A DNA stretch of 64,000 nucleotides from Micromonospora sp. LH3U1. GTDB taxonomy: Bacteria; Actinomycetota; Actinomycetes; Mycobacteriales; Micromonosporaceae. Where the stretch lies: contig NZ_CP116936.1 of assembly GCF_028475105.1 (NCBI RefSeq), positions 868,001 to 932,000 of the forward strand, read 5' to 3'. This document shows, piece by piece, positions 52,670 to 62,344 of this stretch. A program made the translations under genes and the position numbers. How positions within the stretch are numbered: the stretch's first letter is position 1; every line of letters begins with the position of its first letter. The notes under the pieces were generated by a model. That model saw nothing but the letters and a program-made list of their open reading frames with translations. It was not told the origin of the DNA and ran no database searches.

Positions 52670-53347
52670 GTGAGTCGGCTGTGGAGCCGGTTGGGCGCCC
52701 GTACGGCTGCTGTAGCGCTGCTCTCCGTGGGCGTTGCCGGTGGCTTCTATCTGGGCGAAGACCGGGAAACCCAGCAACAGGGCCTGACCGAGCAGGTCAG
52801 CCTCGAGGTCGACCGGGCCGATCTCGCCTACCAGCGTGACCGGCAGGCCTCCCATCAGGTGAAGTTCGCCAAGCAGCGGGCCGCCGAATACCAGGCCAAG
52901 CTGCGCGCGGCGCAGGCCGCCAAGGAGGCCGCCGAGCGGGCCCGCAGGGCCGAGGCCGCCGCGGCGTCCCGCAAGGCCGAGCGGAAGGCCGTCGAGCAGG
53001 CCGCCAAGCCGTACGACGGGCCGATCCCGGCCTCCTGCGCCCAGTACAGCGGCAACCGCAAGACCGGCTGCGCCATGATGATCGACGCGGGCTTCGGCAT
53101 CGCCGAGTTCCCCTGTCTGGAGAAGCTCTGGACCAAGGAGAGCGGCTGGAACCACAAGGCCGCCAACTCCTCGTCCGGTGCGTACGGGATCCCGCAGGCC
53201 CTCCCGGGCAGCAAGATGGGGACCGTCGCCAGCGACTGGCGGACGAACCCGGCCACCCAGATCAAGTGGGGGCTGGGCTACATCAAGGGCAGGTACAAGA
53301 CGCCCTGCGGGGCCTGGGGCTACTTCCAGAACAACGGCCACTACTGA
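52670..53347 (+). CDS. Secreted lytic transglycosylase-like protein
   Basis: 225 aa from GTG 52670. N-terminal signal/anchor helix (ARTAAVALLSVGVAGGFYLG), a coiled coil rich in Ala, Glu, Lys and Arg (about 45-120; KFAKQRAAEYQAKLRAAQAAKEAAERARRAEAAAASRKAERKAVEQAA), then an SLT/aggregation-promoting-factor-like C-terminal domain (about 135-225): FPCLEKLWTKESGWNHKAANSSSGAYGIPQALPGSKMGTVASDWRTNPATQIKWGLGYIKGRYKTPCGAWGYFQNNGHY, with the catalytic Glu in KESGW. It probably cleaves peptidoglycan. GAAGGGA precedes the start. A CRP-type site lies upstream. Confidence 0.9.
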   Translation: MSRLWSRLGARTAAVALLSVGVAGGFYLGEDRETQQQGLTEQVSLEVDRADLAYQRDRQASHQVKFAKQRAAEYQAKLRAAQAAKEAAERARRAEAAAASRKAERKAVEQAAKPYDGPIPASCAQYSGNRKTGCAMMIDAGFGIAEFPCLEKLWTKESGWNHKAANSSSGAYGIPQALPGSKMGTVASDWRTNPATQIKWGLGYIKGRYKTPCGAWGYFQNNGHY

Positions 53348-53360
53348 CGATCTCGACGGC

Positions 53361-53384
53361 GGGCGGGTGGGCGACCACCCGCCC
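53361..53384. terminator. Terminator hairpin after the transglycosylase gene
   Basis: Perfect 10-bp stem: GGGCGGGTGG (53361-53370) / CCACCCGCCC (53375-53384), loop GCGA, 14 bp after the stop codon. Confidence 0.65.
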
Positions 53385-53461
53385 CGCAGTCGTGCGTACG
53401 CCGGTCTGCTCGGACAGGACGCGAGTGGCGGTTGGCCGCTTTTGCTGATAGCAGTTGTGGG

Positions 53462-54115
53462 GTGACCCTGCACCCGTCAAACGGCGACCCCTACCGGTTC
53501 GGCACCGAGGCGTTCTACGCCGCCCTCGGCCGGGCGTTCGTCGCCATGTGTGCGGTGGTCCCGTTCCTCTTCCTCATCGAGGCCGTCGACCAGGGGCTCG
53601 CCTTCGGACTGGACGCCACCGCCGGCATCATCCCGCACCGCATCGACGGGCTGGACGGGGTCTTCTTCTCCCCGTTCCTGCACCACGGCTTCGACCACCT
53701 CTACAGCAACAGCATCCCGCTGATCCTGTTGGGCACCTTCGTCCTGGCCGCCGGCGCCCGCCGATTCCTCTGGTCGACCCTGGTGATCATCCTGGTCAGC
53801 GGGCTCGGCGTCTGGTTCACCGGTTCGCCCAACTCGGTGGTGGTCGGCGCGAGCGGCGTCATCTTCGGCTACCTGGGCATCCTGCTCACCCGGGGCATCG
53901 TCGAACGCAGCTGGTGGAACTTCGCGGTCTTCCTGCTGGTCGGTCTGCTCTACGGCTGGCAACTTGTCGGCATCCTCCCCACCGACGAGCGGATCTCCTG
54001 GCAGGGCCACCTGTTCGGGCTGCTCGGCGGGGTGGTGGCGGCGATCCTGTTCCGTCGCCGACGGCCGACCGTGGATGGCCCGGACTACTCGGGATCCACG
54101 CTCAGCCTGCCCTGA
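53462..54115 (+). CDS. Rhomboid family intramembrane serine protease
   Basis: 217 aa, six predicted helices. The catalytic Ser is in VVVGASGVIFGYLGILLTRG and the His in WQGHLFGLLGGVVAAIL, as in rhomboids; the conserved HHGFDHLYSNSIPLILLG loop precedes them. It cleaves membrane proteins within the bilayer; substrate unknown. The start is taken at GTG 53462; a longer frame opens at 53432. Confidence 0.9.
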   Translation: MTLHPSNGDPYRFGTEAFYAALGRAFVAMCAVVPFLFLIEAVDQGLAFGLDATAGIIPHRIDGLDGVFFSPFLHHGFDHLYSNSIPLILLGTFVLAAGARRFLWSTLVIILVSGLGVWFTGSPNSVVVGASGVIFGYLGILLTRGIVERSWWNFAVFLLVGLLYGWQLVGILPTDERISWQGHLFGLLGGVVAAILFRRRRPTVDGPDYSGSTLSLP

Positions 54116-54220
54116 GCGAATCCTCGGCGCGCCTCTGGGACGTGCTTGCCCGACCGCCTCCGCCCGCCTACGGTCGAGATCAGCAAGCGTTGATCCGTAA
54201 GCGGAAAGCGACGGTACGCC

Positions 54221-55189
54221 ATGCGCGAGGTCGACATCGCCGTGATCGGGGCCGGTCCGGCCGGTCTCTTCGCCGCGTACTACGCCGGGTTCCGGGGGTT
54301 GTCGGTCGCGGTGATCGACGCGCTGCCGGAGCCGGGCGGTCAGGTCACCGCCATGTACCCGGAGAAGCTGATTCTCGACGTGGCTGGCTTCCCCGCCGTC
54401 AAGGGCCGCGACCTGGTGGCCAACCTGGTCGCCCAGGCCGCCCCGTTCGGCCCTCACTACCTGCTCGGCACCCGTGCCGAGAAACTCTCGTACGCCGATG
54501 GTCGCCCGGTGCTCGGCCTGGCCGGCGGCGACCAGCTCGCCTGCGGCGCGGTCGTGGTCACCGGCGGGCTCGGCAGCTTCAGCCCTCGGCCCCTGCCGTG
54601 CGCCGATGGCGCCCCCGGCTCGGGGATCGTCTACTTCGTCACCGAGCCGACCGAGCTGACCGACCGGGACGTGCTGATCGTCGGTGGCGGCGACTCGGCC
54701 TTCGACTGGGCGCTGGCGCTGCAGCCGTTGGCCCGTTCGGTGACCCTCGTGCACCGACGGGAAAAGTTCCGGGCGCACGCCTCGACGGTCGCCCGGGTGC
54801 TGTCGCTTCCGGTGCGGGTGGTGGTCAACGCCGAGGTCAGCCGACTCATCGGGGACGGCACGGTGACCGGCGCCGAGGTGACCGTGCGCGGTGGTGCGAC
54901 CGAGACGCTGCCGGTGGACACCGTCGTGGCGGCCCTCGGCTTCACCGCCGACCTGGGCCCACTGGCCGAGTGGGGGCTACGCCTGGACCGCCGGCACATC
55001 CTGGTGGACAGCGCCATGGCGACGAACCTGCCGAGGGTCTTCGCGGCCGGGGACATCACCGAATACCCGGGCAAGGTCCGGCTCATCGCGACCGGCTTCG
55101 GCGAGGCCGCGACGGCGGTCAACAACGCTGCCGTGGCCATCGACCCGAGCGCGCACCTCTTCCCCGGGCACTCCTCCGACGCCGGCTGA
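54221..55189 (+). CDS. Ferredoxin-NADP reductase-like flavoprotein (thioredoxin reductase type)
   Basis: 322 aa with FAD motif VIGAGPAGLFAAYYAGFRGLSVAVIDALPEPGGQVTAMYPEKLILDVAGFPAVKG, NADP motif LIVGGGDSAFDWALALQPLARSVTLVHRREKFRAH and second FAD motif RVFAAGDITEYPGKVRLIATGFGEAATAVNNAAVAIDP. The CxxC of thioredoxin reductases is absent at the mid-protein position, as in the YumC/TrxR-like ferredoxin-NADP reductases. It probably supplies reducing equivalents to or from ferredoxin. ATG 54221 is chosen as the first conserved start. Confidence 0.88.
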   Translation: MREVDIAVIGAGPAGLFAAYYAGFRGLSVAVIDALPEPGGQVTAMYPEKLILDVAGFPAVKGRDLVANLVAQAAPFGPHYLLGTRAEKLSYADGRPVLGLAGGDQLACGAVVVTGGLGSFSPRPLPCADGAPGSGIVYFVTEPTELTDRDVLIVGGGDSAFDWALALQPLARSVTLVHRREKFRAHASTVARVLSLPVRVVVNAEVSRLIGDGTVTGAEVTVRGGATETLPVDTVVAALGFTADLGPLAEWGLRLDRRHILVDSAMATNLPRVFAAGDITEYPGKVRLIATGFGEAATAVNNAAVAIDPSAHLFPGHSSDAG

Positions 55190-55229
55190 CCTCGCTGGCG
55201 ATATCGGAAGGGCTGACCGGGTCCGGCGG

Positions 55230-56201
55230 TCAGCGGCGAGTGGGTCGCGCCAGCGCGGCGACCAGCACGGCCACCATGGTCAGCGCTGCCCCGAGCAGGG
55301 TGTTCAGGCCGGGGTGCGAGGCCGCGGTGGGCAGCACCAGGTCCAGCAGGACCGCCCCGACGATCTGGCCGGCGATGGTGGCCAGGCCGAGCAGCAGCAC
55401 CCCGGTGAAGCGCACGATCGCGGCGGCGATCGCGATGAACACGATGCCGATCGGACCGCCCAGGTAGAACCACGGCTCGCTCGGCAGGTGGCCGGTGGGC
55501 CAGCCGCGTACCGCGATGTCGATCGCGAACGCGACGAGCAGGGTGACCGTGCCGACGGCGAAGTTGACCAGGGTGGCGGTCAACGCGCTGTCGGCCGCCG
55601 CCCGGACCCGGCCGTTGACCGCCTGCTGCCAGGCGATGCCCACCCCGGCGAGCAGGGGCAGCAGGGCCAGCGCCAGCGTGCCCGGGTCCTCGAGTCGGTC
55701 GCCGACCGCCAGGCCGACCGCCAGTACGGTGAGCACCGCACCCGCCAGCCGCTGCCGGGTGACCGGCTGCCGGCCCGTCGGCCCGATGCCCGCCCGGTCC
55801 ACGGCGAGGCTGCTGCCGGTCTGGCCGGCGACCACCGCCACGGTGAAGACCGCCACGCCCAACGTGCCGATGGTGAGCCCCTGGGTGGCCACCAGGAACG
55901 CCCCGCACATCCCGCCCAGGCACTGCCACGGCCGCAGCGCGCCCGACGTCAGAGCACGCCGCGTCGCGACCAGGCCACGCCGACCGCCGGGGGTGGCGGG
56001 CACCAGCACCAGCAGCACCAACAGGCCGACGCCGAACGAGATCACCGCGGCGGCGAAGCCGTCGGCGAGGCGTACCCCCAGCTCGCCGTTGATTCGGGAC
56101 TGCACCGCCACCGCGACCCCGGAGACCGATGCCAGCGCGACGCCGGTGATCCGGCGGCTGGCCGACAGGACCTGCGGGGCCGCCGTGTCGGTGGCGGTCA
56201 C
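55230..56201 (-). CDS. YdcZ/DUF606-type DMT transporter
   Basis: 323 aa with ten predicted helices in two homologous halves of the YdcZ kind ([86 protein letters not shown]). The paired N-G-x-x-x-R/G motif at the start of each half is characteristic. Substrate unknown. The 5' end (ATG 56201) overlaps the glpX stop by 4 nt (ATGA), so it may be cotranslated with glpX. Confidence 0.88.
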   Translation of the reverse strand: MTATDTAAPQVLSASRRITGVALASVSGVAVAVQSRINGELGVRLADGFAAAVISFGVGLLVLLVLVPATPGGRRGLVATRRALTSGALRPWQCLGGMCGAFLVATQGLTIGTLGVAVFTVAVVAGQTGSSLAVDRAGIGPTGRQPVTRQRLAGAVLTVLAVGLAVGDRLEDPGTLALALLPLLAGVGIAWQQAVNGRVRAAADSALTATLVNFAVGTVTLLVAFAIDIAVRGWPTGHLPSEPWFYLGGPIGIVFIAIAAAIVRFTGVLLLGLATIAGQIVGAVLLDLVLPTAASHPGLNTLLGAALTMVAVLVAALARPTRR

Positions 56202-57229
56202 TCCTGTTCGGCCAGCGGACGACCGTCGAAGTCGACCGCGGAGTAGAGCGCGAGCTTCTCCAACCGGTGGTACGAGTCGATCACCCGGATGGTGCCGCTC
56301 TTCGAGCGCATCACGATCGACTGGGTGTACGCGCCGCCGGCCCGGTAACGCACACCGCGCAGCAGATCCCCGGAGGTGACCCCGGTCGCCACGAAGAAAC
56401 AGTTGTCGCCGGTGACGAGATCATCGGTGCCCAGCACCCGGTCCAGGTCGTGTCCGGCGGCGATCGCCTTCTCCCGCTCCTGCTCGTCGCGCGGCCAGAG
56501 CTTGGCCTGCATCGCACCGCCCATGCACTTCAGCGCGCACGCGGAGATGATGCCCTCCGGGGTGCCGCCGATGCCCATCAGCACGTCGACGTCCGACTCG
56601 CCCCGGGCGGCCGCGATGGAGCCCGCGATGTCGCCGTCGGAGATGAACCGGATGCCCGCCCCGGTCCGGCGAATCTGCGCGACCAGGTCGTCGTGGCGGC
56701 TGCGGTCCAGCACGCAGACCGTCACCTCGGAGACGTCGGTGCCCTTGACCTTGGCGATCCGGCGAAGGTTCTCGGCCACACCGGCGTTGATGTCCACCAC
56801 GTCGGCGTACGCCGGCCCGACGGCGAGCTTCTCCATGTAGAACACGGCGCTGGGGTCGAACATCGCACCCCGCTCGGAGACAGCGAGCACCGCTACGGCG
56901 TTCGGCATGCCCTTGCTCATCAGGGTGGTGCCGTCGACCGGGTCGACGGCGACGTCCACCTCGGGGCCGGTGCCGTCGCCGACGTGTTCGCCGTTGAAGA
57001 GCATCGGGGCGTTGTCCTTCTCGCCCTCGCCGATCACCACCACGCCGCGCATCTGGATCGAGTTGATCAGCTTGCGCATCGCGTCGACGGCGGCCCCGTC
57101 GCCGCCCTCCTTGTCTCCCCGGCCCACCCACCGACCGGCGGCCATCGCCGCGGCCTCGGTGACCCGGACCAGGTCGAGGGCGAGGTTTCGGTCGAGATCC
57201 TGTGGGATCCGCGTCCTGGTGTTCGTCAT
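56198..57229 (-). CDS. glpX: Class II fructose-1,6-bisphosphatase
   Basis: 343 aa. It dephosphorylates fructose-1,6-bisphosphate in gluconeogenesis. Motifs: [56 protein letters not shown] (metal site), [69 protein letters not shown] precedes the ATG. In M. tuberculosis the equivalent (Rv1099c) also lies next to the DUF4245 gene (Rv1100). Together with pckG it serves gluconeogenesis. Confidence 0.96.
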   Translation of the reverse strand: MTNTRTRIPQDLDRNLALDLVRVTEAAAMAAGRWVGRGDKEGGDGAAVDAMRKLINSIQMRGVVVIGEGEKDNAPMLFNGEHVGDGTGPEVDVAVDPVDGTTLMSKGMPNAVAVLAVSERGAMFDPSAVFYMEKLAVGPAYADVVDINAGVAENLRRIAKVKGTDVSEVTVCVLDRSRHDDLVAQIRRTGAGIRFISDGDIAGSIAAARGESDVDVLMGIGGTPEGIISACALKCMGGAMQAKLWPRDEQEREKAIAAGHDLDRVLGTDDLVTGDNCFFVATGVTSGDLLRGVRYRAGGAYTQSIVMRSKSGTIRVIDSYHRLEKLALYSAVDFDGRPLAEQE

Positions 57230-57388
57230 GACGGTTGCTCCTCCTCGCGACGGTGCGGGGACGACCGGCGGCAGGACGACCCCCACTGCCGGCTTTGTTG
57301 CTGATCCTCACACGATCGCCGACCCGGCATCGGCGCGGGGCGGTGATGGCCCGGATACCGCCGGTCGGGCGGCTGCGAAGATGGAGGG

Positions 57389-58120
57389 GTGGAACCCGCA
57401 CAGCCAGCCGACCGCGTACCCGCCGACCGCACGCCGCCCGACGGCCAGCCGCCGGTCGACGTCCCCACCGGCCCCGGTGGTGAGCCCGCCGCGACCGACC
57501 CGACGCCGCCTGCCGGCGAGCCGGCCCTGGTCCCGTCGGGCCCGGCCACCGCGCCGCCAACGGACGAGCCAGCACGGGACCGGCCCGCGCCACCGTCGCG
57601 GGTGGCACCTGCCAAATCCGAGCGGTCGCCGAAGGACATGGCGATCTCGCTGCTGGTGCTGCTTGTCCCGATCGCGCTACTGCTGGCGTTCTACCGGGGA
57701 TTTCTCGGCGGGGATCAGGCCGCGACCGTCGATCCGGCCCCCGCGATCGAGCAGGCCCGGTCGGCGAACGTCTTTCCGGTGAGCCAGCCACAGGGGCTCG
57801 GCTCCGGCTGGTCGACGGTCAGCGCCCGCTATCAGACCGTCGAGGGCGGTGCGAACCTGCGGCTCGGCTACCTCACGCCGGAGGGGCGCGGCGTCCAACT
57901 CCTGCAGAGCAGCGTCCCGGCGGAGCGGCTGCTCCCCGCGGAACTGACCAGCCAGGGCCAGCCGCAGGGCCCCACCGAGCTGGCCGGGCGCACCTGGCAG
58001 CTCTATACGGCTCGGGGGAACCAGCAGGCGCTGGTCCTGCTGGAGCCGACCCGAACGGTGATCGTCGTCGGCGATGCCCGGGACAACGAACTGCGTGAAC
58101 TGGCCGGCGCCCTACGCTGA
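57389..58120 (+). CDS. DUF4245 membrane protein
   Basis: 243 aa. A long Pro/Ala/Asp-rich N-terminal cytoplasmic stretch (about 1-85) is followed by one membrane helix (AISLLVLLVPIALLLAFYRGFLGG) and a DUF4245 extracytoplasmic domain (FPVSQPQGLGSGWSTVSARYQTVEGGANLRLGYLTPEGRGVQLLQSSVPAERLLPAEL, WQLYTARGNQQALVLLEPTRTVIVVGDARDNELRELAGAL). Family function unknown. It is divergent from glpX, as in M. tuberculosis Rv1100. Confidence 0.88.
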   Translation: MEPAQPADRVPADRTPPDGQPPVDVPTGPGGEPAATDPTPPAGEPALVPSGPATAPPTDEPARDRPAPPSRVAPAKSERSPKDMAISLLVLLVPIALLLAFYRGFLGGDQAATVDPAPAIEQARSANVFPVSQPQGLGSGWSTVSARYQTVEGGANLRLGYLTPEGRGVQLLQSSVPAERLLPAELTSQGQPQGPTELAGRTWQLYTARGNQQALVLLEPTRTVIVVGDARDNELRELAGALR

Positions 58121-58327
58121 CCGGCCCCGCCGATCGACGCCCCTGGTGGTGGCGAATTTGGGCAACCAGACAGAAGGGTGATTGTCCGACGCGTCGACAG
58201 GGAACAAAGAGGGAGTGATCCGGGCGCGCTGCTCGGCTCGGATCGCGCGACGCAGCCGACGGTGCTGCTGCGTCGCCCGGTTTCCGGCGCCGCCCAGGTC
58301 GTCGGGTGACCCCCTTGGGAGACACGT

Positions 58328-59176
58328 ATGACTGTTCGACGACTCGGCGCCGGCCTGGTAGCCGCCGCTTTGATCTCGCCCGCACTGGCCGCCTGCGCCA
58401 GCGGTGGAACCGGCACCGCCGGATCGACCGCGTCCCCGACGGTGACCGCGTCCGGCACGGCGAGCCCGTCCGGCGCGCCGGTGGCTGGCGACGCCAAGCA
58501 GGCCCTGCTCGACTCCACCAAGGAGATCAGTAACGGCAACTTCCGGTTCACCCTGACCGGCGTCGGCTCGACGGCCGAAGGGCAGGTGCACCAGCCGAGC
58601 CAGAGCGCGGCGATGAAGGTCGCCATCGGCGGCCCCTCGTCCGACCTGGCGATGAAGCTCGACGTGATCCACTACAAGCCGGACAGCTGGGTGAAGCTGG
58701 AGCTGACCGGCCCCACCGCCGACAGCCTGCCCGCCATCAAGCAGCTCAACCTCGGCAAGTACCAGCACCTGGACCAGGCCCGGATCAAGGGCAACCGCAA
58801 TCTCGGCTTCGACTTCGACAAGGTCGACCCGGCCGGCAGCGCGGTGCTGACCCAGGGGATCACCGAGGTCCGCAGCACCGGCACCGGCGCGTACGCGGGC
58901 ACCATCGACGTCACCAAGGCCGCCGAGGCGGGCTCGCTGAACGCCGCCACGATCGCCGCGCTGGGCACCCAGGCGAAGACTGTTCCGTTCACCGCGAAGG
59001 TGGACCCGCAGGGCCGCCTCAGCGAGCTGGTGCTCCAGCTGCCGGCCGCGGGGCAGACCGCCGCCCAGGAGATCCGGATGACGTACTCCGACTACGGTGT
59101 CGCCACCGCCGCGCAGAAGCCGCCGGCGGCCCAGGTCGTCGAGGCGCCGGCCGAGCTGTACAGCCTGTTCAACTGA
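58328..59176 (+). CDS. Lipoprotein, LppX/LprG-like fold candidate
   Basis: 282 aa with signal peptide and lipobox LAAC (Cys22), then a Ser/Thr/Gly-rich linker and a domain of about 220 aa (KQALLDSTKEISNGNFRFTLTGVGSTAEGQVHQPSQSAAMKVAIGGPSSDLAMKLDVIHYKPDSWVKLELTG... SGTGAYAGTIDVTKAAEAGSLNAATIAAL...PFTAKVDPQGRLSELVLQLPA). The beta-rich pattern recalls LppX/LprA/LprG lipoproteins, known to carry glycolipids in mycobacteria; this is a tentative fold guess. GGGAGACACGT precedes the ATG. Confidence 0.75.
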   Translation: MTVRRLGAGLVAAALISPALAACASGGTGTAGSTASPTVTASGTASPSGAPVAGDAKQALLDSTKEISNGNFRFTLTGVGSTAEGQVHQPSQSAAMKVAIGGPSSDLAMKLDVIHYKPDSWVKLELTGPTADSLPAIKQLNLGKYQHLDQARIKGNRNLGFDFDKVDPAGSAVLTQGITEVRSTGTGAYAGTIDVTKAAEAGSLNAATIAALGTQAKTVPFTAKVDPQGRLSELVLQLPAAGQTAAQEIRMTYSDYGVATAAQKPPAAQVVEAPAELYSLFN

Positions 59177-59187
59177 CGTACGCGGGT

Positions 59188-59207
59188 GGGGCGGCTCCGG
59201 CCGCCCC
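59188..59207. terminator. Terminator hairpin between lipoprotein and xseB
   Basis: GGGGCGG (59188-59194) / CCGCCCC (59201-59207), loop CTCCGG, in the convergent spacer. Confidence 0.55.
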
Positions 59208-59226
59208 GCCTGCGGTCAGAGAGCGG

Positions 59227-59463
59227 TCAGGACGCGGGTTCCTGCCGGGCGGCGTCGATCCGCGCCCGCGCGCCATCCAGCCAGCGTTGGCAGATCACCG
59301 CCAGCGCCTCGCCGCGCTCCCAGAGCGCCAGCGACTCCTCCAGGGACGTGCCGCCGGCCTCCAGCCGCTCGACCACCGAGGCCAGCTCGGCGCGGGCCTG
59401 CTCGTAACTGAGCCGCTCGTCCGGCCCGGCCTTTGCCTTCGTGTCGTCAGTCATCGCGTCCAT
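59227..59463 (-). CDS. xseB: Exodeoxyribonuclease VII small subunit
   Basis: 78 aa. LSYEQARAELASVVERLEAGGTSLEESLALWERGEALAVICQRWLDGARARIDAA is the full XseB helical hairpin. It binds XseA, encoded 36 bp upstream in the same operon, to form exonuclease VII, which degrades single-stranded DNA. ATG 59463 or ATG 59454 may be the start. Confidence 0.92.
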   Translation of the reverse strand: MDAMTDDTKAKAGPDERLSYEQARAELASVVERLEAGGTSLEESLALWERGEALAVICQRWLDGARARIDAARQEPAS

Positions 59464-59499
59464 CTCAGCACACCGCTCCCCGGGTCACCGCGTCGCCAC

Positions 59500-60747
59500 T
59501 CAGCCGTCCACGGTGGCGGCCAGTTCGCCGTCGGCCAGCCGTACCCGCAAGGGGTCGCCCTTGCCGACGTCCGCCGCCGCGCGGACGACGTGGCCGTCCG
59601 CGCGCTGCACGATCGCGTACCCCCGGTCGAGGGTGGCGGCGGGGGAGAGCGCGCGGAGCCGTGCCAGGGTGTGTCGCAGGTCATCGTCGGCGGCGGTGAG
59701 CCGGTGCTCCAGGCAGCGGCCTGCCCGCTGGCGCAACGCGGTCAGGTCGGTCGCCCGATGCTCCACCATCACCTGCGGCCGGGCCAGCACCGGCCGGGAA
59801 CGCAGCCCGTCGAGTCGGTGCGTCTCCCGGTCGACCAGGTTGCGCACCGCCCGTTCGAGGCGGTGCCGGGCCTGGCCGATGAGGCGTACCTCCTCGGTGA
59901 GGTCGGGGACGACCCGTTTGGCCGCGTCGGTCGGAGTGGAGGCGCGGACGTCGGCGACGTAGTCGATCAGTGGCGCGTCCGTCTCGTGGCCGATCGCGCT
60001 GACCACCGGCGTACGACAGCCGAACACCGCGCGGCAGAGCGCCTCGTCGGAGAAGGGCAGCAGGTCTTCGATGCCGCCTCCACCCCGGGCGATGATGATC
60101 ACGTCGATGGTCGGGTCGGCGTCCAGCACCTTGAGCGCGTCGACGATCTGCGGCACCGCCGACGGTCCCTGCACGGCCACGTTGACCGTGCGGAACTCCA
60201 CCGCAGGCCAGCGCCGCCGGGCATTGGTCAGCACGTCCCGCTCCGCAGCCGACGCGCGGCCGGTGATGAGCCCGATCCGGCCGGGCAGGAACGGCAGTCG
60301 GCGTTTGCGGGCGCGGTCGAAGAGCCCTTCGGCGGCGAGCAGCTTCTTGAGCTTCTCCAGCCGGGCCAGCAACTCCCCGAGCCCCACCTGGCGGATCTCG
60401 TCGGCGCGCAGGCTCAACGTGCCCCGGGCGGCGTAGAACTCCGGCTTGGCGTGCAGCACCACGCGGGCACCCTCGCGCAGCTCCGGTGCGCCGGTGTCCA
60501 GCACGTCCCGGTTGGTGGTGACGGTCAGGCTCAGGTCGGCCGACGGGTCACGCAGGGTGAGGAAGACGGTGCTGGCCCCGGGTCGGCGGCTGATCTGCGC
60601 CACCTGACCGTCCACCCACACCCAGCCCAGCTTGGCGATCCATGCCCCGACCTTCTGGCTGACCACCCGCACCGGCCAAGGCTCCTCAGCGCTGCTACTC
60701 CCGCCGCTCCCCGCGCCGCCACTCCCCACCCGCACCCCATCACTCAC
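59500..60747 (-). CDS. xseA: Exodeoxyribonuclease VII large subunit
   Basis: 415 aa. N-terminal OB-fold (about 25-125; [37 protein letters not shown]) followed by the catalytic domain with [115 protein letters not shown]-terminal coiled coil and [11 protein letters not shown] segment complete the family pattern. GTG 60747 is the start. It is encoded divergently from ispH with a large palindrome between. Confidence 0.95.
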   Translation of the reverse strand: MSDGVRVGSGGAGSGGSSSAEEPWPVRVVSQKVGAWIAKLGWVWVDGQVAQISRRPGASTVFLTLRDPSADLSLTVTTNRDVLDTGAPELREGARVVLHAKPEFYAARGTLSLRADEIRQVGLGELLARLEKLKKLLAAEGLFDRARKRRLPFLPGRIGLITGRASAAERDVLTNARRRWPAVEFRTVNVAVQGPSAVPQIVDALKVLDADPTIDVIIIARGGGGIEDLLPFSDEALCRAVFGCRTPVVSAIGHETDAPLIDYVADVRASTPTDAAKRVVPDLTEEVRLIGQARHRLERAVRNLVDRETHRLDGLRSRPVLARPQVMVEHRATDLTALRQRAGRCLEHRLTAADDDLRHTLARLRALSPAATLDRGYAIVQRADGHVVRAAADVGKGDPLRVRLADGELAATVDG

Positions 60748-60771
60748 CCGCCCACCCTACGGACCCCCGCA

Positions 60772-60829
60772 GTGATCAAGAGGTTTGCGTCACCCCTGGG
60801 CGCGTTTCTGACGCAAACCTCTTGATCAC
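60772..60829. repeat. Intergenic palindrome, family E
   Basis: Perfect 21-bp arms (60772-60792 and 60809-60829), outer sequence GTGATCAAGAGGTTTGCG, 16-nt loop. It lies in the divergent xseA/ispH spacer, 38 bp upstream of the ispH -10, so it cannot be a terminator of either flanking gene. Confidence 0.9.
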
Positions 60830-60879
60830 CCAGGTGGTCGTCGAGGGTGGGTGGGGGATCGGACACGTACGATGGGCGG

Positions 60880-61866
60880 GTGACTGAGGCTGAGGCGACT
60901 CCACGGACCGGCAAGCGCGTGCTCCTGGCCAAGCCCCGCGGCTACTGCGCGGGTGTCGACCGCGCGGTGCAGACCGTCGAGGAGGCGCTGAAGCTCTACG
61001 GTGCCCCGATCTACGTGCGCAAGCAGATCGTGCACAACAAGCACGTCGTGCAGACCCTGGAGGCCCTGGGCGCGATCTTCGTGGAGGAGAACGAGGAGGT
61101 GCCGGAGGGTGCCACCGTCGTCTTCTCCGCGCACGGCGTGGCTCCCGAGGTCTACGAGCAGGCCAAGGCGCGCTCGCTGAAGGCGATTGACGCGACCTGC
61201 CCGCTGGTCACCAAGGTGCACCACGAGGCGAAGCGGTTCGCCGCCGAGGACTACGACATCCTGCTGATCGGCCACGAGGGGCACGAGGAGGTCATCGGCA
61301 CCGCCGGTGAGGCCCCCGCGCACATCCAGCTCGTCGACGGCCCGGACGGCGCCGACAAGGTCACCGTCCGCGATCCGGAGAAGGTGGTCTGGCTCTCCCA
61401 GACCACGCTCTCGGTGGACGAGACGCTGGAGACGGTGGCCCGGCTCAAGCAGCGGCTGCCGCTGCTGCAGTCTCCGCCCAGCGACGACATCTGCTACGCC
61501 ACCTCCAACCGGCAGCACGTGGTCAAGGAGATCGCCGCCGACTGCGACGTGGTGATCGTCGTCGGCTCGACGAACTCCTCCAACTCGGTCCGCCTGGTCG
61601 AGGTCGCCCTGGACGCGGGCGCCCGCGCTGGTTACCTGGTCGACTTCGCGAACGAGATCGACGACGCCTGGCTGGAGGGGGCCACGACGGTCGGCCTGAC
61701 CTCCGGCGCGAGCGTCCCGGACGACCTGGTCCAGGAGGTGCTGGCCTACCTCGCCGCGCGGGGCTTCGCCGACGTCGAGGAGATCACCACCGCCAACGAG
61801 CGGCTCACGTTCTCGCTTCCGCAGGAGCTGAAGCGGGACATGAAGGCCGCGGCAGCGCGCGGCTGA
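60880..61866 (+). CDS. ispH: 4-hydroxy-3-methylbut-2-enyl diphosphate reductase
   Basis: 328 aa, last enzyme of the MEP pathway, giving IPP and DMAPP. The three [4Fe-4S] cysteines are in [27 protein letters not shown] and [15 protein letters not shown]; substrate motifs [17 protein letters not shown] and [11 protein letters not shown] are present. GTG 60880 is 6 nt after TACGAT (60868-60873), so it is probably leaderless. It supplies precursors for the Z-prenyl synthase and geranylgeranyl reductase at 45.7-47.7 kb. Equivalent to LytB2 (Rv1110) in the conserved neighbourhood. Confidence 0.96.
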   Translation: MTEAEATPRTGKRVLLAKPRGYCAGVDRAVQTVEEALKLYGAPIYVRKQIVHNKHVVQTLEALGAIFVEENEEVPEGATVVFSAHGVAPEVYEQAKARSLKAIDATCPLVTKVHHEAKRFAAEDYDILLIGHEGHEEVIGTAGEAPAHIQLVDGPDGADKVTVRDPEKVVWLSQTTLSVDETLETVARLKQRLPLLQSPPSDDICYATSNRQHVVKEIAADCDVVIVVGSTNSSNSVRLVEVALDAGARAGYLVDFANEIDDAWLEGATTVGLTSGASVPDDLVQEVLAYLAARGFADVEEITTANERLTFSLPQELKRDMKAAAARG

Positions 61867-61906
61867 GCGTGGGAACTAACTCGGCCCTTCGTACGTCAGA
61901 TTCGGC

Positions 61907-62335
61907 ATGAGGATCTTTCGGCTCGCCGTTCCCGCGCTGGCCGTCTGCGTGGCGTTGACCGCCTGCGGCAGTCAGGACGCCGGAGGCGGCGCACCCACAC
62001 CGACTCCGACGGGAACGCAGGTGTCGACCAGCCAGCCCACGCCCGACCCGACCGCCTCGCCATCGACCGTCGACCCCACCCCGGGCCCGAAGACCGGGAA
62101 GCCGGGCGGTCCGAGTACGCCCCCGGGGGTCGGGGACACCACCCTGACCGGCACCGTGCAGAGCGGCGTGGAGCCCAACTGCGTGCTGCTCGACGGTTAC
62201 CTGCTTCTCGGCGGCCCGCGTGACGTGCTGACGGCGGGTGCGCGGGTCGAGGTCATCGGTCGGGCGGAGCCCGGCATGATGACCACCTGTCAGCAGGGCA
62301 CCCCGTTCGTCGTGGCAAGCGCCACCCGGTCCTGA
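61907..62335 (+). CDS. Small secreted lipoprotein
   Basis: 142 aa: signal peptide with lipobox LTAC (Cys20), a Pro/Thr-rich linker (about 28-75), and a small domain (TTLTGTVQSGVEPNCVLLDGYLLLGGPRDVLTAGARVEVIGRAEPGMMTTCQQGTPFVVASA) with two Cys that may pair, resembling an OB-like fold. Function unknown. It lies 40 bp after ispH on the same strand. Confidence 0.85.
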   Translation: MRIFRLAVPALAVCVALTACGSQDAGGGAPTPTPTGTQVSTSQPTPDPTASPSTVDPTPGPKTGKPGGPSTPPGVGDTTLTGTVQSGVEPNCVLLDGYLLLGGPRDVLTAGARVEVIGRAEPGMMTTCQQGTPFVVASATRS

Positions 62336-62344
62336 CGTGCGGCG

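Noticed and set aside
53455..55467. 670-codon plus-strand frame across rhomboid and ferredoxin reductase genes
   Set aside because: Arg/Gly/Pro-rich shadow in the wrong frame of two clear genes.
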